DNA of 64,000 nt from Fen-1273 sp963837815. GTDB lineage: Bacteria > Bacteroidota > Ignavibacteria > UBA10030 > UBA6906. Under the pieces are notes generated by a model. It did no database searches and was not told where the DNA came from. It worked only from the letters and a program-made list of their open reading frames with translations. The stretch spans positions 20,792 to 84,791 of the forward strand of contig CAWIOS010000014.1 in NCBI GenBank assembly GCA_963837815.1. The letters run 5' to 3'. Numbering within the stretch: position 1 is the first letter of the stretch; each line of letters starts with the position of its first letter. Shown here in pieces: positions 45,040-55,700 of the stretch. The position numbers were made by a program, and so were the translations under genes.

Positions 45040-46398
45040 ATGGATGTCCGTCTGCCACGCCTCGGTGAAGGCGCGGATTCAGGTGTCATTGCGACTGTGT
45101 TTGTGAAAGTAGGGGATCTTGTCAAAAAGGATCAGCCGGTCCTTGAGATTGAGAGCGAAAAGGCGGTCGCGACTATTCCCGCCCCCGTGGCGGGGACCGT
45201 TACAAAAATCCTCGTCAAGGAGGGAGAGGAGATCAAAGTCGGGGGGCTGATACTCGTTCTCTCCGACAACGGCGCAGGGATCGCCGCAGCTCCCGCCGCG
45301 CCGCCGCGTGCGATAGATGCTTCGGTCGGTGATGATGCCGATGAGCATCCTTCAATCGACGTGCAGGTTCCGCCTCCCGCGGCTCCGGCTGTGCCTGCCG
45401 CCCCCGTTCCTGCAGGCGCGCCGCTCGCCGGAGGGCAGAGCGGATTCCCCGTCGTCCACCCGTCGTCGGCGCCGCCGCCGGCGTCCCCTTCTCTCCGGAA
45501 GATCGCGCGGGAACTCGGGATCGACCTCTACCGCGTCCACGGAAGCGAGCGGGGAGGGCGGATCGTCATGTCCGACCTTCGCGCGTACGTCCAGAAGATT
45601 CAAAAAACTGCGCTCGAAGGGCGCCCCGCAGCTCCGGCCCCGGCTCCCGCTCAGGTCGCGAAGCCAGCCCCGGTCAGCATCGATTTTGCGCAGTGGGGTC
45701 CCGTCACGAAGCAGAAGATGACGATACTCCGGAAATCGATAAGCCGGAAGATGGTCGAATCGTGGACCACCGTTCCCCACATTGCGCAGTTCGAGGAAGT
45801 GGACGTCACGGAGCTTCTTGCGCTCAGGAAGAAATACGCCGCGAAGTACAAGTCGAAGAATGCGCACCTGACGCTCACATCGTTTGCCCTCCGTGCCGTC
45901 GTCGCCGCGCTCAGGAAGAATCCGTCGTTTAATGCGAGCATCGACGAGGCCGCCGGGGAAATCGTGCTCAAGAACTACTATAACGTTGGCATCGCCGTCG
46001 ACACGGAGCAGGGACTCATCGTCCCCGTGCTCCGGGACGTGGACAAAAAGAGCATATTCCAGCTCTCCGCGGAGCTCGCGGCACTTGCCGAACGGACCCG
46101 CGTGCGGAAGGTCGCGCTGGAGGAGATGCAGGGAGGGACGTTCACGATCTCCAACCAGGGGGGGATCGGCGGCGCTCACTTTACCCCTATCGTCAACACC
46201 CCTGAGGTGGCGATCCTCGGGATGGGGCGCGGCGTCGTGAAGCCGGTCGTCGAAGAGGGGAAAATTGTACAGCGGACGATGATGCCCATCGTCCTCTCGT
46301 ACGACCACCGGGTGAACGACGGCGCGAATGCCGCCCGGTTCATCGTCGATCTCGTGCAGGAATTCGGAAACATCAAAGACGCGGACGTCAAAATCTGA
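45040..46398 (+). CDS. aceF: Dihydrolipoamide acetyltransferase E2 (pyruvate dehydrogenase)
   Basis: 452 residues. One lipoyl domain with the lipoylated Lys41 (EIESEKAVATIP), an Ala/Pro linker, a subunit-binding domain (about 147-185, SPSLRKIARELGIDLYRV), another Ala/Pro linker and the catalytic domain ending with His423 and Asp427 (DHRVNDG). It transfers acetyl to CoA. AAAGGAG precedes the ATG, 32 bases after aceE. A single lipoyl domain is less than the three of E. coli. Confidence 0.95.
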   Translation: MDVRLPRLGEGADSGVIATVFVKVGDLVKKDQPVLEIESEKAVATIPAPVAGTVTKILVKEGEEIKVGGLILVLSDNGAGIAAAPAAPPRAIDASVGDDADEHPSIDVQVPPPAAPAVPAAPVPAGAPLAGGQSGFPVVHPSSAPPPASPSLRKIARELGIDLYRVHGSERGGRIVMSDLRAYVQKIQKTALEGRPAAPAPAPAQVAKPAPVSIDFAQWGPVTKQKMTILRKSISRKMVESWTTVPHIAQFEEVDVTELLALRKKYAAKYKSKNAHLTLTSFALRAVVAALRKNPSFNASIDEAAGEIVLKNYYNVGIAVDTEQGLIVPVLRDVDKKSIFQLSAELAALAERTRVRKVALEEMQGGTFTISNQGGIGGAHFTPIVNTPEVAILGMGRGVVKPVVEEGKIVQRTMMPIVLSYDHRVNDGANAARFIVDLVQEFGNIKDADVKI

Positions 46399-46452
46399 GC
46401 GCCGGCCGCACGTCGCTGACGCCAATTCCAGGATACGGAGGACAGGGATAAC

Positions 46453-47880
46453 GTGAAATCCATCAAGACGGAAATCGTGGTTCTCGGTGCGGGTCCCGGC
46501 GGTTACGCCGCGGCGTTTTATGCGGCGGACAAGGGGAAGAAAGTCATCATGGTCGAACAGGAGAAGCGCCTGGGGGGCGTCTGCCTGAACAGGGGATGCA
46601 TCCCGTCCAAGGCGTACCTTCACGCGGCAAAGCTCGTCGCCGAGGCGGAGGAATCCGCATTCCGGGGAATTCACTTCGCGAAGCCGCGGATCGACCTGAA
46701 CGAAATGCGGGCGTGGAAAGAATCGATACTCGACAGGCTCGCAGGGGGGATCACCTCTCTTGCAAAGCGGAGAAACGTCGAGGTGATGCAGGGACGGGGA
46801 TATTTCGAGGACTCCTCGACGCTCCGCGTGGAGACATCCGGCGGGCAGCAGTTCGTCACGTTCGATCAGGCGATCATCGCCGTGGGGTCGAAAGCGGCAA
46901 TGCCGGCCGCGTTCGACCTGGGGAACCCGCGCGTCATGACGTCGACGGAGGCGCTCGAGCTCGAGGAGATCCCGAAAGATCTCCTTGTTGTCGGCGGCGG
47001 ATACATAGGCATGGAGCTGGGGACCGTCTACGCGACGCTGGGGAGCAGCACCGTCGTCGTCGAGGCGCTTGACTCGATACTAACCGGGGCCGACCCGGAC
47101 CTTGCGCGGCCTGTCGCGCAGCGGGCGGCGAAGCTCTTCCGGGAGATCCGCGTCAAGACGAAAGTCGTCAAGATGGCGACTGCCGGAAAACACATCAGGG
47201 TGAACCTGGAAGTCAACGGGGAGAAGAAAGAAGAGCTGTATGACCGCGTCCTGGTTTCCGTCGGGCGCGTTCCGAACTGCGCCGACCTGGGACTCGAGAA
47301 CACACACGTGCAGCGGGATGAAAAGGGCTTCATCACCGTCGACGACCACCAGCGGACCGCGGACCCGGCGATATTTGCAATCGGCGACGTCGCCGGGGGG
47401 GTCCTTCTCGCGCACAAGGCGTCAAAAGAGGCGCGGGTTGCGGTCGAGGTCATCGCGGGAGAAATGAGCACCTTCGAGGATATCATCATCCCCGCTGTCG
47501 TATTCACGGATCCCGAGCTTGCCTGGTGCGGGCTCACGGAGTCGGAAGCAAAACAGAAGGGGATGAACGTTGAAGTGGCGAAGTTCCCCTGGTCCGCCTC
47601 CGGCCGCGCACTCAGCTTCGACAGAACAGACGGGATGACGAAGCTCGTCATCGACCCGGAATCGGAGAGAATACTCGGTGTCGGAATCGTCGGCGCGGGT
47701 GCTGGAGAGCTCATCGGCGAAGGGGTTCTTGCGATCGAAATGGGCGCCACGGCGAAGGATCTGGCGGAATCGGTTCACCCGCATCCGACCCTATCGGAGA
47801 CCCTGTCAGAGTGCGCCGAAGCGTTTTACGGGTACGCGACGCACACGTTTTCGCGGAAGAAAACGCCTGCGGAGCAGTAG
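46453..47880 (+). CDS. lpdA: Dihydrolipoamide dehydrogenase E3
   Basis: 475 residues. FAD loop GAGPGGYAAAFYA, the redox disulphide GGVCLNRGCIPSK (Cys44, Cys49), NAD loop VVGGGYIGMELG and the C-terminal active-site HPHPTLSE. It reoxidises the lipoyl groups of E2 and passes electrons to NAD+. Start is a GTG with GGAGG 12 bases before it; it follows aceF by 54 bases. Confidence 0.95.
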   Translation: MKSIKTEIVVLGAGPGGYAAAFYAADKGKKVIMVEQEKRLGGVCLNRGCIPSKAYLHAAKLVAEAEESAFRGIHFAKPRIDLNEMRAWKESILDRLAGGITSLAKRRNVEVMQGRGYFEDSSTLRVETSGGQQFVTFDQAIIAVGSKAAMPAAFDLGNPRVMTSTEALELEEIPKDLLVVGGGYIGMELGTVYATLGSSTVVVEALDSILTGADPDLARPVAQRAAKLFREIRVKTKVVKMATAGKHIRVNLEVNGEKKEELYDRVLVSVGRVPNCADLGLENTHVQRDEKGFITVDDHQRTADPAIFAIGDVAGGVLLAHKASKEARVAVEVIAGEMSTFEDIIIPAVVFTDPELAWCGLTESEAKQKGMNVEVAKFPWSASGRALSFDRTDGMTKLVIDPESERILGVGIVGAGAGELIGEGVLAIEMGATAKDLAESVHPHPTLSETLSECAEAFYGYATHTFSRKKTPAEQ

Positions 47881-47888
47881 AGGAGTGT

Positions 47889-50168
47889 ATGCATCGCATT
47901 CCTGTGCTGCTTTCAGCCGCAGTGTCATGTGTTTTGCTTTCGTATCACGTCAATGCGGGATCGATTCACGGGAAGGTCACAGGGGCGAGCGGCCCGATCG
48001 CGGGTGCCGCCGTGCGCGTGCTTGAACTCGACCGGACAGCCCGGACCGGACCCGACGGCGGATTTCTCTTCCCCGGCATCCGTAACGGGTCGTATTCGGT
48101 TTTTGTCCGCGTGATCGGGTATGCCTCCCGGACAGTACCGGTGCGTGTCGACGATGAATCACCTGACCTCGCCATCAAACTCCCTGAGACGGCAATCGAT
48201 GCTGAGGAGATCGTCGTCTCCGGATCTCCGTACCCGCGCACGGCGGACGATCAGTATCAGTCCGCGGAATCGAAATCTCTCCTTGAGCTCCATGAAAGCC
48301 CCGGCTCCGGCTTTTCAGAGAAGATTTCCGACATCCCGGGAGTGGCTGTCAGATCAAACGGCCCGGCCCCCACGCGCCCCATACTGCGGGGGCTGTCGGA
48401 CAACAGGGTTCTCGTTCTCGAAAACGGTCTCCGCACGGGGGACATCTCCACGTACGACCCTGCGCACGCCGTGCCAATCGAATCTGCGGAGATCACGCAA
48501 ATAGACGTTGTGCGCGGCCCGGCAACAATCCTCTATGGCCCGAGCACGATCGGGGGTCTCGTCAACGTATTCACGAACACCATTCCTGCCGCGTCGTCCA
48601 ACCCGTTCACAGGAAATGTTTCCCTCACGGGGAATTCCGTCAGCGACGAGTACGCAGGATATTTCGACGGCGTCCTGAGCTCCGGGGGACATGCACTCGG
48701 AATTTCGGCAGGCGGTCTTCATGCGCAGGACGTCCGGATCCCCGAAGGGACCTACGTCGATCCCGGGAGCGGTCAGCCCTTCTCGCTGAACCGGATGCCG
48801 CAGTCGTTCGATCACGTACAGGAGGCGGGGATCGGCTATTCCTGCCAGGGCGACTTCGGGTTTATCGGCATCGGGGGGAAACACTATGAAATGAACTACG
48901 GAATTCCGGGCGTCCCCCCCAACCCCCTCTGGGCGACCGTCCCGCCGACGACCTCGCGCATAGCGCAAAAGAAGAACTCGGTCGAGTTCCGCGCCATACT
49001 TGACGGGGACGGACCTCTCGTGCAGCAGGTCAGGTTCAATGCCGCCTACGTTGACTACAATCATTCGGAGTATCCCACGGCGGAGGACTCCACCGGCGTA
49101 TCCGACCCCCAGGCGAACCACTTCCACAAGCAGGAATTCAACGCGACCCTCCAGTTCCAGCACCGGCCGTTCGGCGGCTTTCAGGGGGTGGCGGGTCTCT
49201 GGACGAACGTTGATAACCTGGCGATCGACGGCGACATGCCCCTCGGCCCCAACTCGCTCACGACGGGGATTGCCGGATATCTGTACGAAGAATATCTTCT
49301 CACGGAGGTGACGCGCATCCAGGCGGGGCTCAGGTTCGACTACAACAGGATACGTACTTCCCCGTCTGCGGATTCTCCGGACTCCGTATTCCGGACGCTT
49401 GATGTCTCCCGACTCTCCAATGCTCTCACGGCTTCGCTCGGCGGTGTAACGCGTCTTTCCCCCGTGATGATAATTTCGCTCAGCCTCGCCCGCTCGTTCC
49501 GGGCTCCGACGGTGCAGGAGCTGTTTGCGAACGGCCTTGACGCCGCAAGCGCAACCTATTCAAAGGGGGAAGCGGACCTTTCGCCCGAGACCGGATACGG
49601 GGTCGACCTCTCATTCAGGGCGCGCACCTCCTCCGCCACCGTCGAGGTCTCGCCCTATATCAATGCCATAAGGAACTATATATATGCATTTCTCACGGGG
49701 GATACGCTGCAGAATTTTCCGGTCCGCCAATTCTCCGCAACCGATGCGCGGCTGATGGGATTTGAAGCGAGCGTCTCCGTCCAGCCCGCCGCGAATTTCG
49801 CCATCCGCGCCAGCGTCGATTACGTGAGCGCCGAAGACACTAAACATGACGTCCCGCTCCCTTTCACGCCCCCGCTCCGGGGGATTCTCTCTCTCAGGTA
49901 CCAGGGAAGGGTGATCTGGGGGCTCGTGGAATGGCGCTTGGCCGCCCGCCAATCAAGACTCGGCGACGGGGACACGCCGACACCGGGATACGGTATCCTT
50001 AACTGCGGTTTTGGGGTGCGGATCGTCTCCGGGGGAGAGGTCCACGCGCTCAGCGTCCACTGTGACAACCTGTTCGACAGGGCGTACAGGGACAATCTCT
50101 CCGTGATCAAAGACTTCCTCCCGCAGCCGGCGCGGGGGTTCCGGCTGGCCTATGATCTTCTGTTTTGA
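47889..50168 (+). CDS. TonB-dependent outer membrane receptor
   Basis: 759 residues. Signal peptide (ends near VNAGS), a carboxypeptidase regulatory-like beta domain (about 24-95, GKVTGASGPIAGAAVRVLE), a plug (about 110-220, with PTRPILRGLSDNRVLVLENGL and TILYGPSTIGGLVNV) and a 22-strand type barrel ending in GFRLAYDLLF. Substrate is unknown, but the short plug pattern resembles receptors for metals or cofactors. AGGAG lies just before the ATG, eight bases after lpdA, so it may be read through from the PDH operon. Confidence 0.92.
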   Translation: MHRIPVLLSAAVSCVLLSYHVNAGSIHGKVTGASGPIAGAAVRVLELDRTARTGPDGGFLFPGIRNGSYSVFVRVIGYASRTVPVRVDDESPDLAIKLPETAIDAEEIVVSGSPYPRTADDQYQSAESKSLLELHESPGSGFSEKISDIPGVAVRSNGPAPTRPILRGLSDNRVLVLENGLRTGDISTYDPAHAVPIESAEITQIDVVRGPATILYGPSTIGGLVNVFTNTIPAASSNPFTGNVSLTGNSVSDEYAGYFDGVLSSGGHALGISAGGLHAQDVRIPEGTYVDPGSGQPFSLNRMPQSFDHVQEAGIGYSCQGDFGFIGIGGKHYEMNYGIPGVPPNPLWATVPPTTSRIAQKKNSVEFRAILDGDGPLVQQVRFNAAYVDYNHSEYPTAEDSTGVSDPQANHFHKQEFNATLQFQHRPFGGFQGVAGLWTNVDNLAIDGDMPLGPNSLTTGIAGYLYEEYLLTEVTRIQAGLRFDYNRIRTSPSADSPDSVFRTLDVSRLSNALTASLGGVTRLSPVMIISLSLARSFRAPTVQELFANGLDAASATYSKGEADLSPETGYGVDLSFRARTSSATVEVSPYINAIRNYIYAFLTGDTLQNFPVRQFSATDARLMGFEASVSVQPAANFAIRASVDYVSAEDTKHDVPLPFTPPLRGILSLRYQGRVIWGLVEWRLAARQSRLGDGDTPTPGYGILNCGFGVRIVSGGEVHALSVHCDNLFDRAYRDNLSVIKDFLPQPARGFRLAYDLLF

Positions 50169-50269
50169 GAGAATCCGAGCCGGAAATGCGGGAACTTGGA
50201 AGCATCCGGTGTCGTTATAAAGAAGTTACCTCCCCGGGTTTCCTCTGTACCACACTGTAAGGCTGGTGA

Positions 50270-51592
50270 ATGAAGATCATGTCGTGCGTTCTTTGTGCGG
50301 CGCTCGTCTGCGGAGATCTGGCTTCCGGCCAGACCACGGCCGGCGATGACTCGCTGCTGCATGAGGGGACGCTTAATGAGTGTGTCCGCTACGCGCTGGC
50401 GCATCAGCCGTCCGTGCGGCAGTCGCTCCTTGATGAGGAGATCACGAACAGGATTATTGGCGGCAGGCTTGCCGACTGGTTTCCGCAGATCTATCTGGGT
50501 CTCAGCGCGCAGCATTATTACCAGATCCCTGTCACGATCGTCGGGGGATCCCCCCTGAACGTGAGCCTGACGAACGCCTCCACGGGCTCGCTGAACGTCA
50601 CGCAGACGCTGTTTGACAGGGATGTCCTCCTTGCGGCGTCGACCGCGGGAGATCTCCGGGACGAGAGCAGGCACAGGACGGTCAGCACGTCGATCGACGT
50701 CGTTGTGAACGTCAGCAAGGCATTTTATGCCTCGCTTCTTACGCGCCAGGAAATCAGGGTGCTTGACGACGACATCCTCCGGCTCGAGCAGAGCCTGAAG
50801 GACGCGTTCGCGCAGTATCAGGGCGGGGTCGTCGACAAGACTGATTATAAAAGGGCGACGGTCTCGTTGAACAACGCGAAGGCGGAGCGGCGGCAGAACA
50901 TCGAGCTGCTGAAAGCGCGTGACGCATACCTGAAGGCGCAGATGGGATATCCCGCATCGGGACCCCTTGAGCTTTCGTTCGACAGCTCGAAAACGGAAAC
51001 CGAGATCCTGATCGACACCACGCAGACGATCCGGTACGAGAACAGGGTGGAATACCAGATTCTCCTGCTCCAGAAAAGCCTTGCGGAGGCCAACGTCCAC
51101 TACAACAGCTGGGGGTTCCTCCCGTCCATTTCCGCGTTCGGCAGCTATGCGATGAATTACCAGAGCCCGCAGATCCCGTCGCTCTATACGCACGATTATC
51201 CGAGCTCGTTCGTCGGCATTCAGGTCTCCCTTCCGATCTTCCTTGGAGGGAAGCGCCTGCAGGAGATCAGCCAGGCGAACCTCGAGGTCCGGCGCGCAGA
51301 GTACGACATCGACCAGTTCACGAACACCGTCAGCGCGCAGTACGCGCAGGCGATTGCGGACTACAGGAGCAATCTGAATACGTACAACGTCCTGAAGGAG
51401 AATCTCGCCCTTGCGGACGACGTCTACCGGACCATCCAGCTCCAGTACAGGGCGGGCACGAAGACGTACCTGGAGCTGATTTCAGCGGAGACCGATCTCA
51501 GGACCGCGGAGCTCAACAGGACCGATGCGCTCTATCAGGTCCTGAGCAGTAAACTCGACGTGCAGAAAGCACTCGGGACCGTTCAATACTAA
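50270..51592 (+). CDS. TolC family outer membrane efflux protein
   Basis: 440 residues with a signal peptide. Two repeats of long helices typical of the family are seen (HEGTLNECVRYALAHQPSVRQS and the second half with AQYAQAIADYRSNLNTYNVLKENLALADDVYRTIQLQYRAGT). It forms the outer channel of the tripartite pump with the next two genes. It starts 101 bases after the TonB receptor. Confidence 0.92.
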   Translation: MKIMSCVLCAALVCGDLASGQTTAGDDSLLHEGTLNECVRYALAHQPSVRQSLLDEEITNRIIGGRLADWFPQIYLGLSAQHYYQIPVTIVGGSPLNVSLTNASTGSLNVTQTLFDRDVLLAASTAGDLRDESRHRTVSTSIDVVVNVSKAFYASLLTRQEIRVLDDDILRLEQSLKDAFAQYQGGVVDKTDYKRATVSLNNAKAERRQNIELLKARDAYLKAQMGYPASGPLELSFDSSKTETEILIDTTQTIRYENRVEYQILLLQKSLAEANVHYNSWGFLPSISAFGSYAMNYQSPQIPSLYTHDYPSSFVGIQVSLPIFLGGKRLQEISQANLEVRRAEYDIDQFTNTVSAQYAQAIADYRSNLNTYNVLKENLALADDVYRTIQLQYRAGTKTYLELISAETDLRTAELNRTDALYQVLSSKLDVQKALGTVQY

Positions 51593-51609
51593 CTTTCAGC
51601 GGTATCTCA

Positions 51610-52761
51610 ATGCGGACACACACGATGATAACCGGGGCGGCTGCAATCGCCTCTCTCTCCATTGCCCTTACGGGATGCGGCGGGCGTTCGGGCGCGGAGG
51701 GTAAACCGCCGTCCGGCGTTCCCGTTGCCGTGTACCAGATCGACACGGGGAGCGCTTCCTACTACGACGTCTACCCGGCGACGGTCTTTGCCCTCAACCA
51801 GGTCGATCTGCGCCCCCAGGTATCGGGGTACATCGTGGGCATCTATTTCAAAGACGGGCAGCGGGTAAAGAAGGGAATGAAACTGTACGCCATCGACCGG
51901 CAGCATTACCAGGCGGCGTACGATCAGGCGGTCGCAAACCTGAATACCGCACGTTCCAACCTCGCAAAGATGCAGCAGGACGTCGACAGGTACAACGAAC
52001 TTGCAAAGAATGACGCCATCGCCCGTCAGACTCTGGATCACGCCGTGGCAGACCTCGAGTCCGCAAAAATGCAGGTGGCCGCACTCGAGGCGAATGTCAA
52101 GAACGTGCAGACAGACCTGCGCTATTCCGTGATCGAGGCGCCGTTCGACGGGACGATTTCCTTCTCCCAGGTGAAAGTGGGTTCCTCGGTCACGGCGGGA
52201 CAGACACTGCTGAACACGATCTCCTCCGACGACCCCATGGCCGTCGACTGCAACGTGGATCAGAAGCAGATCCCCCGGTTCGCCGGCATGCTCGGGGAGA
52301 AAGCCGTCGCGCACGACACGGCGTTCACGATCGTCCTCCCCGACGGATCCGTGTATCCGGACGCGGGACGCCTGAGCGTCATCGACAGGGCGGTCGATCC
52401 GCAGACGGGCACGATCCGCGTCCGCGTCGTGTTCCCGAATCCGAAAGAGGTTCTGAAGGCCGGGATCACATGTAACCTCCGCATACGGAGCACGAGCCCC
52501 GTAAGCTCCGTCCTTCTGCCGTACAAGGCGGTTGTCGAGCAGATGGGGGAATATTTCGTGTTCGTGCTGAACGGCGACAGGGTCGTTCAGCGGAGGGTGA
52601 CTCTTGGTGCGCGCATTAACGACATGGTCGTCTCGAAAGGGGGCATCGCTCCGGGCGATCAGATCGTTGTGGACGGCGTGCAGAAGCTGAGGGACAACGC
52701 CGTGGTCGCGGTCGTGCCGCCGCAGGCGACAGCGACAACCGAAACCGCATCGGCGAAATAA
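51610..52761 (+). CDS. RND efflux periplasmic adaptor subunit, lipoprotein
   Basis: 383 residues. Lipobox SIALTGCG (Cys21), then the membrane-fusion pattern: QVDLRPQVSGYIVGIYFKDGQRVKKG (lipoyl-like half), a coiled hairpin (about 105-160) and the second half with YSVIEAPFDGTI. It links the TolC protein to the RND pump. It starts 17 bases after the TolC gene. Confidence 0.93.
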   Translation: MRTHTMITGAAAIASLSIALTGCGGRSGAEGKPPSGVPVAVYQIDTGSASYYDVYPATVFALNQVDLRPQVSGYIVGIYFKDGQRVKKGMKLYAIDRQHYQAAYDQAVANLNTARSNLAKMQQDVDRYNELAKNDAIARQTLDHAVADLESAKMQVAALEANVKNVQTDLRYSVIEAPFDGTISFSQVKVGSSVTAGQTLLNTISSDDPMAVDCNVDQKQIPRFAGMLGEKAVAHDTAFTIVLPDGSVYPDAGRLSVIDRAVDPQTGTIRVRVVFPNPKEVLKAGITCNLRIRSTSPVSSVLLPYKAVVEQMGEYFVFVLNGDRVVQRRVTLGARINDMVVSKGGIAPGDQIVVDGVQKLRDNAVVAVVPPQATATTETASAK

Positions 52762-52765
52762 GACG

Positions 52766-55700
52766 ATGATTGCAAACACGTTTCTTGAGCGTCCGGTAAC
52801 GGCGATCGTCATCTCGATCGTCATCGTCCTCGTCGGCGTGATCGCGCTCTACAATCTTCCGATAAGCCAGTACCCGGATATCACGCCGCCGACGGTACAG
52901 ATCACGGGAGTGTTTAACGGGGCGGATGCGCAGACCGTCGAGCAGACCGTGACGACTCCCATCGAGTCCCAGGTGAACGGGACCCCGGGGATGGCGTACA
53001 TGGTGGGGAACAGCACGAACGACGGCCGGACGACGATAAACGTCACGCTGAACGTCGGAACGAACCCGGACATCGCCGCGCTCGATATTCAGAACAGGGT
53101 GGGGATCGCCACGCCCCAGCTCCCGGACGACGTGAAGCGGCTGGGCCTTACAACCCGGAAGCGGAATCCCAGTATTCTTCTCCTGGTCGCGATTTACTCC
53201 CCCGCAGGGACGCACAGCGTTCCGTTCCTTGACAACTACACGAACATATTCGTCCGCGACGCCCTGCTGCGCGTCCCCGGCGTCGGCGACGTGTTCACAC
53301 GGGCGGACGATTTCAGCATGCGGATCTGGCTGGATCCGGACAAGATGGCCCAGCTCGGCCTCACCACAGGTGACGTCGTCAATGCGCTCGCGGAGCAAAA
53401 CGTGCAGATTGCGGCCGGTTCCGTGGGTGCTCCCCCGCAGAGGAACACCCAGGCGTTTGAGTACACGGTTTTCACGAACAGCCGCCTGAGCAGCGAAGAT
53501 GCGTTCCGGAACATCATCGTCCGCTCGAACCCGCGCGAGGGATCCGAAGTGCGCCTGAAGGACGTCGCAAGGATCCAGCTCGGGAAGTTCTCCTATGCGA
53601 GCAACTCGTTTGTCGATGGCAAGAGCGCGTCCTATCTTCTCGTCTACCAGGCCCCGGGGAGCAACGCGCTTGATGTCGCCAACGGCATCTATACGACGAT
53701 GGACCACCTGAAGCAGGGCTTCCCCAAGGACGTGGACTACGTCGTCCCGTTCGAATCGGTCTCCGTCGTTAAGGTATCCATCAACGAGGTGGTTCTCACA
53801 CTTGTCGAGGCACTCGGGCTTGTCGTCCTTGTGGTCTTCCTCTTCCTCCAGAGCTGGCGCGCCACGATAATCCCGGTTCTCGCGATCCCGGTCTCCATTA
53901 TCGGCACGTTTGCGCTCTTCCTGCCGCTCGGATTCACGATAAACACGCTCACGATGTTCGGGTTCGTTCTCGCCATCGGGATCGTCGTGGACGATGCGAT
54001 TATCGTCGTGGAGGCGGTGCAGCATTACATCGACCGCGAGGGGCTCAGTCCGGCGGAGGCCTCCCGGAAGGCCATGGCGGACATTTCGGGCCCCGTCGTG
54101 GCGATCGCCCTGATCCTGGCGGCGGTCTTCATCCCCGTCGGGTTCATTCCCGGGATCGTGGGGAAACTCTACCAGCAGTTTGCGATAACAATTGCGATCT
54201 CCGTTCTCATCTCCGCGTTTGTCGCCCTGTCGCTGACTCCCGCTCTCTGCTCCCTCTTTCTGAAGCCGTCGGTGGTCGGGAAAAACGCGAAGGGAATCGG
54301 CAATTTCTTCGGCAAATTCAACGCCTGGCTCGAAAGGACGACGGGAACATATGCCGGGTGGGTCCGCGTATGCGTCAAGTACTCCCGGTACGCCCTCATC
54401 ATACTGGTCTGCATGTACGCGGCGACTGCATTCATGTTCAAGACTAAGCCCACCGGGTTCATCCCCACGGAGGACGAAGGGCGTCTCTACGTCACGTTTG
54501 AGCTCCCCGAGTCGTCCTCCACGACGAGGAGCCTCGAAGTCCTGGACTCCATGATGGACATACTCAAAACGACCCCCGGGATCGGGCATTTCGCGGCCCT
54601 CGGAGGCCTGAACGTCATCACGTTTGCCACGAAATCCAATAGCGGCACGATCTTCGTCCAGCTCAAGCCGTGGGACGAGAGGACGGACAAGTCGCTGCAG
54701 CTCAACGGCCTGATTGCCACGCTCCAGAGGAAGTTTGCCGCGCTGAGGGACGCGAATGTCGTCGTGATATCCCCGCCGGCCATTCCGGGACTCGGGCAGA
54801 CGGGCGGATTCTCGTTCGAGCTGGAGCAGCACGAAAGCACCGATGACATCAAGCAGTTCGAGAACGTCGTACGTGCGTTCCTCGCGGAAGCCAACTCCCG
54901 CCCGGAGCTCTCCCGCGTCTTCTCATTCTTCACCGCGCGGACTCCGGGATACCAGGTGGACGTTGACAGAGAGGAGTGCAAGAAGCTCGGTCTCTCGATC
55001 GCCGACGTCTTCAACACACTCCAGACGTACCTGGGAAGCCGGTACGTGAACGACTTTACGATCTACGGCAGGAATTTCCACGTTGTCGCGCAGGCGGACA
55101 CCGAATACCGCGCGGATATCGAGAACCTGTCGAAGTATTACGTCAGGAACGACAGGGGGAACATGATCCCTCTCAGCACATTGATCCATTCGAAAGTCGT
55201 GGAAAACGCCCCGCTGATCACGCATTTCAACCTCTTCCGCACTGCGGAAATCAACGGCTCCGCCGCGCCCGGGTACTCCAGCGGCGAGGCGATTGTCGCG
55301 CTCCGCGACGTGGCAGCAAAGGTTCTCCCCTCGGGATACGGGTATGAGTTCTCCGGCCTGACGAGGGAGGAGATCAACGCCGGAAACAGCACCGCAACGA
55401 TATTCACGCTCTCCATCGTCTTTGTGTTCCTCTTCCTGACGGCGCTCTATGAGAGCTGGTCCGTTCCCTTCGCTGTCCTCCTTGCCGTTCCCATCGGGGC
55501 GTTCGGCGCCATCCTGACGCTGACGCTCATCCCCGGTCTGAGCGACAACGTGTATGCGCAGATCGGTCTCGTGGCCCTTATCGGTCTTGCCGCGAAAAAC
55601 GCGATCCTCATCGTGGAGTTCGCCAAGGTGCGCGTGGACAGGGGAGTCTCCATTCTCTCCTCCACGATCGAAGCCGTGACGCTCCGGCTCCGCCCGATCC

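Noticed and set aside
42674..45058. Open frame of 794 codons on the minus strand
   Set aside because: Antisense to aceE, which has every E1 motif; composition is typical of a shadow frame.
47881..47950. Cobalamin or other riboswitch before the TonB receptor
   Set aside because: Only eight bases separate it from lpdA, so there is no leader to hold one.
52616..54832. Open frame of 738 codons on the minus strand
   Set aside because: Antisense to the RND pump; low-complexity charged product with no recognisable family.
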